NCBI GenBank assembly: GCA_003164095.1
Contig: PLRX01000064.1
Coordinates: 1-32,100, forward strand
DNA from: Acidimicrobiaceae bacterium
GTDB lineage: Bacteria; Actinomycetota; Acidimicrobiia; Acidimicrobiales; RAAP-2
Length of the DNA stretch: 32,100 nucleotides
Direction of reading: 5' to 3'
Shown: positions 30,801 through 32,100 of the stretch, one piece after another
Numbering within the stretch: the stretch's first letter is position 1
Layout: every line of letters starts with the position of its first letter
Notes under the pieces: model-generated
What the model saw: only the letters and a program-made list of their open reading frames with translations
What the model was told of the DNA's origin: nothing
Database searches by the model: none
Translations under genes and position numbers: made by a program

Positions 30801-32100
30801 CGATGTCGATCAGGTGGGGGTCGCGTCCCTCGGCCCGGGCCAGGGCGGCGCCGACCAGCTCGCGGAACAGCGGGTGGGGCTGGTCGGGCCGGCTCTTGAA
30901 CTCGGGATGGGCCTGCGTGCCGACCCAGTAGGGGTGGGTGGGCAGCTCGATGAACTCGACGAGGCGGCCGTCGGGTGACATTCCGGAGCACACCAGCCCC
31001 GCCTCCTCGAGCCGCTCGCGGTACCGGGGGTTGACCTCGTAGCGGTGACGATGGCGCTCGGACACCACGACGTCGCCGTAGGCGCGGGCCACCTGCGAGT
31101 CGGGCAGGAGCCGGGCGTCGTAAGAGCCCAGGCGCATGGTGCCGCCCTTGTCGGCCACGTCCACCTGGTCGTCCATCAGATCGACCACCGGATGGCGGGT
31201 GGTGGCCTCGAACTCGCGGGAGTTGGCGCCCTCCAGGCCCGCCAGGGACCGGGCGGCCTCGATGATCATCACCTGCAGGCCGAGGCACAGCCCGAGGAGC
31301 GGCAGGTCGTGCTCCCTCGCATAGTGGGCAGCGGCGATCTTGCCCTCTACACCCCGTTCGCCGAAGCCCCCCGGGATGACCAGGCCGTCGAAGGAGCGCA
31401 GTCCGTCGCGCTCCAGCAGGTCCGGGACGGTGGCAGCCTGGACCCACTCGATCTCGACCTTCGCCCCGTGGTGGAAGCCGGCGTGGCGCAATGACTCGAC
31501 CACCGACAGGTAGGCGTCGGGAAGGTCGACGTACTTGCCGATGATGCCGATCCGCACGGGGCGCACGGCGGCGGCCACCTGGGCCACGAGGTGCTCCCAT
31601 CGGGACAGGTCGATCGGGTGGTCGGCCACGTCGATCTCCAGGATCTCGAGCAGGTAGCTGTCGAGGCCCTCCTCGTGCAGCACGAGGGGGATCTGGTAGA
31701 TGTTGTCGGCGTCGATGCAGGACACGACGGCCTGGATGGGCACGTCGCACAGCAGCGAGATCTTCCGCTTCAGGTCCTCGGAGATCATCCGGTCGGACCG
31801 GCAGACGATGACGTCTGGCTGGATGCCCTGGCTGCGCAGGTCGGTCACGGAGTGCTGGGTCGGCTTGGTCTTCTGCTCGCCCGAGGGACGCAGGTAGGGC
31901 ACCAGGGTCAGGTGGACGTAGGCCACGTTGGCCCGGCCGACGTCACGGCGGAACTGCCGGATCGCCTCGATGAACGGCAGGATCTCGATGTCGCCGACCG
32001 TGCCGCCGATCTCCACGATGACGACGTCGACGCCCGTCTGCCCGAGCTTGTGGATGTGGTTCTTGATCTCGTCGGTGATGTGCGGGATCACCTGGACGGT
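30787..32100 (-). CDS. pyrG: CTP synthase (5' end beyond window edge)
   Basis: The last 437 residues of a CTP synthase, which makes CTP from UTP with ATP and glutamine; about 110 N-terminal residues lie outside. The synthase domain shows [10 protein letters not shown], the [18 protein letters not shown] segment, LTLVPYL, and [12 protein letters not shown]. The class I glutaminase domain shows GGFGERG, the nucleophile in GLCLGLQ, and the His/Glu motif HPEFKSRP. No frame damage. The reading frame continues through base 32100, so the ATG-like codon near 32091 is internal. Confidence 0.97.
   Translation of the reverse strand, partial: TVQVIPHITDEIKNHIHKLGQTGVDVVIVEIGGTVGDIEILPFIEAIRQFRRDVGRANVAYVHLTLVPYLRPSGEQKTKPTQHSVTDLRSQGIQPDVIVCRSDRMISEDLKRKISLLCDVPIQAVVSCIDADNIYQIPLVLHEEGLDSYLLEILEIDVADHPIDLSRWEHLVAQVAAAVRPVRIGIIGKYVDLPDAYLSVVESLRHAGFHHGAKVEIEWVQAATVPDLLERDGLRSFDGLVIPGGFGERGVEGKIAAAHYAREHDLPLLGLCLGLQVMIIEAARSLAGLEGANSREFEATTRHPVVDLMDDQVDVADKGGTMRLGSYDARLLPDSQVARAYGDVVVSERHRHRYEVNPRYRERLEEAGLVCSGMSPDGRLVEFIELPTHPYWVGTQAHPEFKSRPDQPHPLFRELVGAALARAEGRDPHLIDIGAVG

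Noticed and set aside
1-32100. tRNA, rRNA, CRISPR arrays or insertion sequences
   Set aside because: No cloverleaf, rRNA segment, spaced direct repeats or transposase motif could be recognised on either strand.

Overview
The window is a GC-rich stretch of an actinobacterial chromosome. Gene content and order (pyrG–NUDIX–xerD, scpA–scpB–rluB–aroH–tyrA–aroA–cmk–plsC, DUF512–der), a mycothiol-type DinB/MDMPI protein, and MptB/GT87/PIG-V-like polyprenol-phosphomannose enzymes suggest an actinobacterium, plausibly of the class Acidimicrobiia. That placement is inference; no rRNA is present. No tRNA, CRISPR array, IS element or phage gene was seen.

Layout. The left part (1–6600) is accessory and partly decayed: an edge-truncated secreted repeat protein of visibly lower GC (missed by simple ORF calling because it runs off the window), an SDR oxidoreductase, a small lipoprotein, a GlxA-type regulator coupled to a DJ-1/PfpI protein, an ABC half-transporter pseudogene with three separate lesions, and a 5'-truncated fragment of a secreted hydrolase-like gene beside a perfect hairpin. 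From 6700 to 14100 come der with a zinc-ribbon gene and a DUF512 protein, a divergent ispH, then an HD-domain gene coupled to a GT2 glycosyltransferase and a DUF2834 membrane protein, and a convergent MDMPI-like gene. From 14158 to 19736 runs one tightly packed minus-strand operon: scpA, scpB, rluB, aroH, a severely shortened tyrA, aroA, cmk, plsC. trpS starts divergently from scpA and leads into two membrane mannosyltransferase-like genes; these meet, tail to tail with a 47-bp coding overlap, a minus-strand set of three more GT-C membrane glycosyltransferases. The right part is the minus-strand run pyrG (5' end outside the window), NUDIX, xerD, dksA/traR-like, site-2 protease.

How the parts fit. 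Five GT-C membrane enzymes (22 to 28 kb region, plus the GT2 enzyme at 11.8 kb that could make the lipid-linked donor) look like a lipoglycan or mannan pathway on the outer face of the membrane. The scp–aro–cmk operon links chromosome condensation, rRNA modification, aromatic amino acids and CMP phosphorylation, as in other Gram-positive genomes. Several genes have a TANNNT −10 box 7–9 bases before the start codon and no clear Shine-Dalgarno, the pattern of leaderless mRNAs.

Most notable: the tyrA slot holds a 119-residue in-frame mosaic that keeps the NAD(P) loop, one helix segment of the dehydrogenase domain and the beginning of the ACT domain, yet keeps overlap coupling with both neighbours. 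No wholly new system is proven here; the GT-C cluster, including one enzyme with an unassigned extracytoplasmic C-terminal domain, is the best candidate for new biology.
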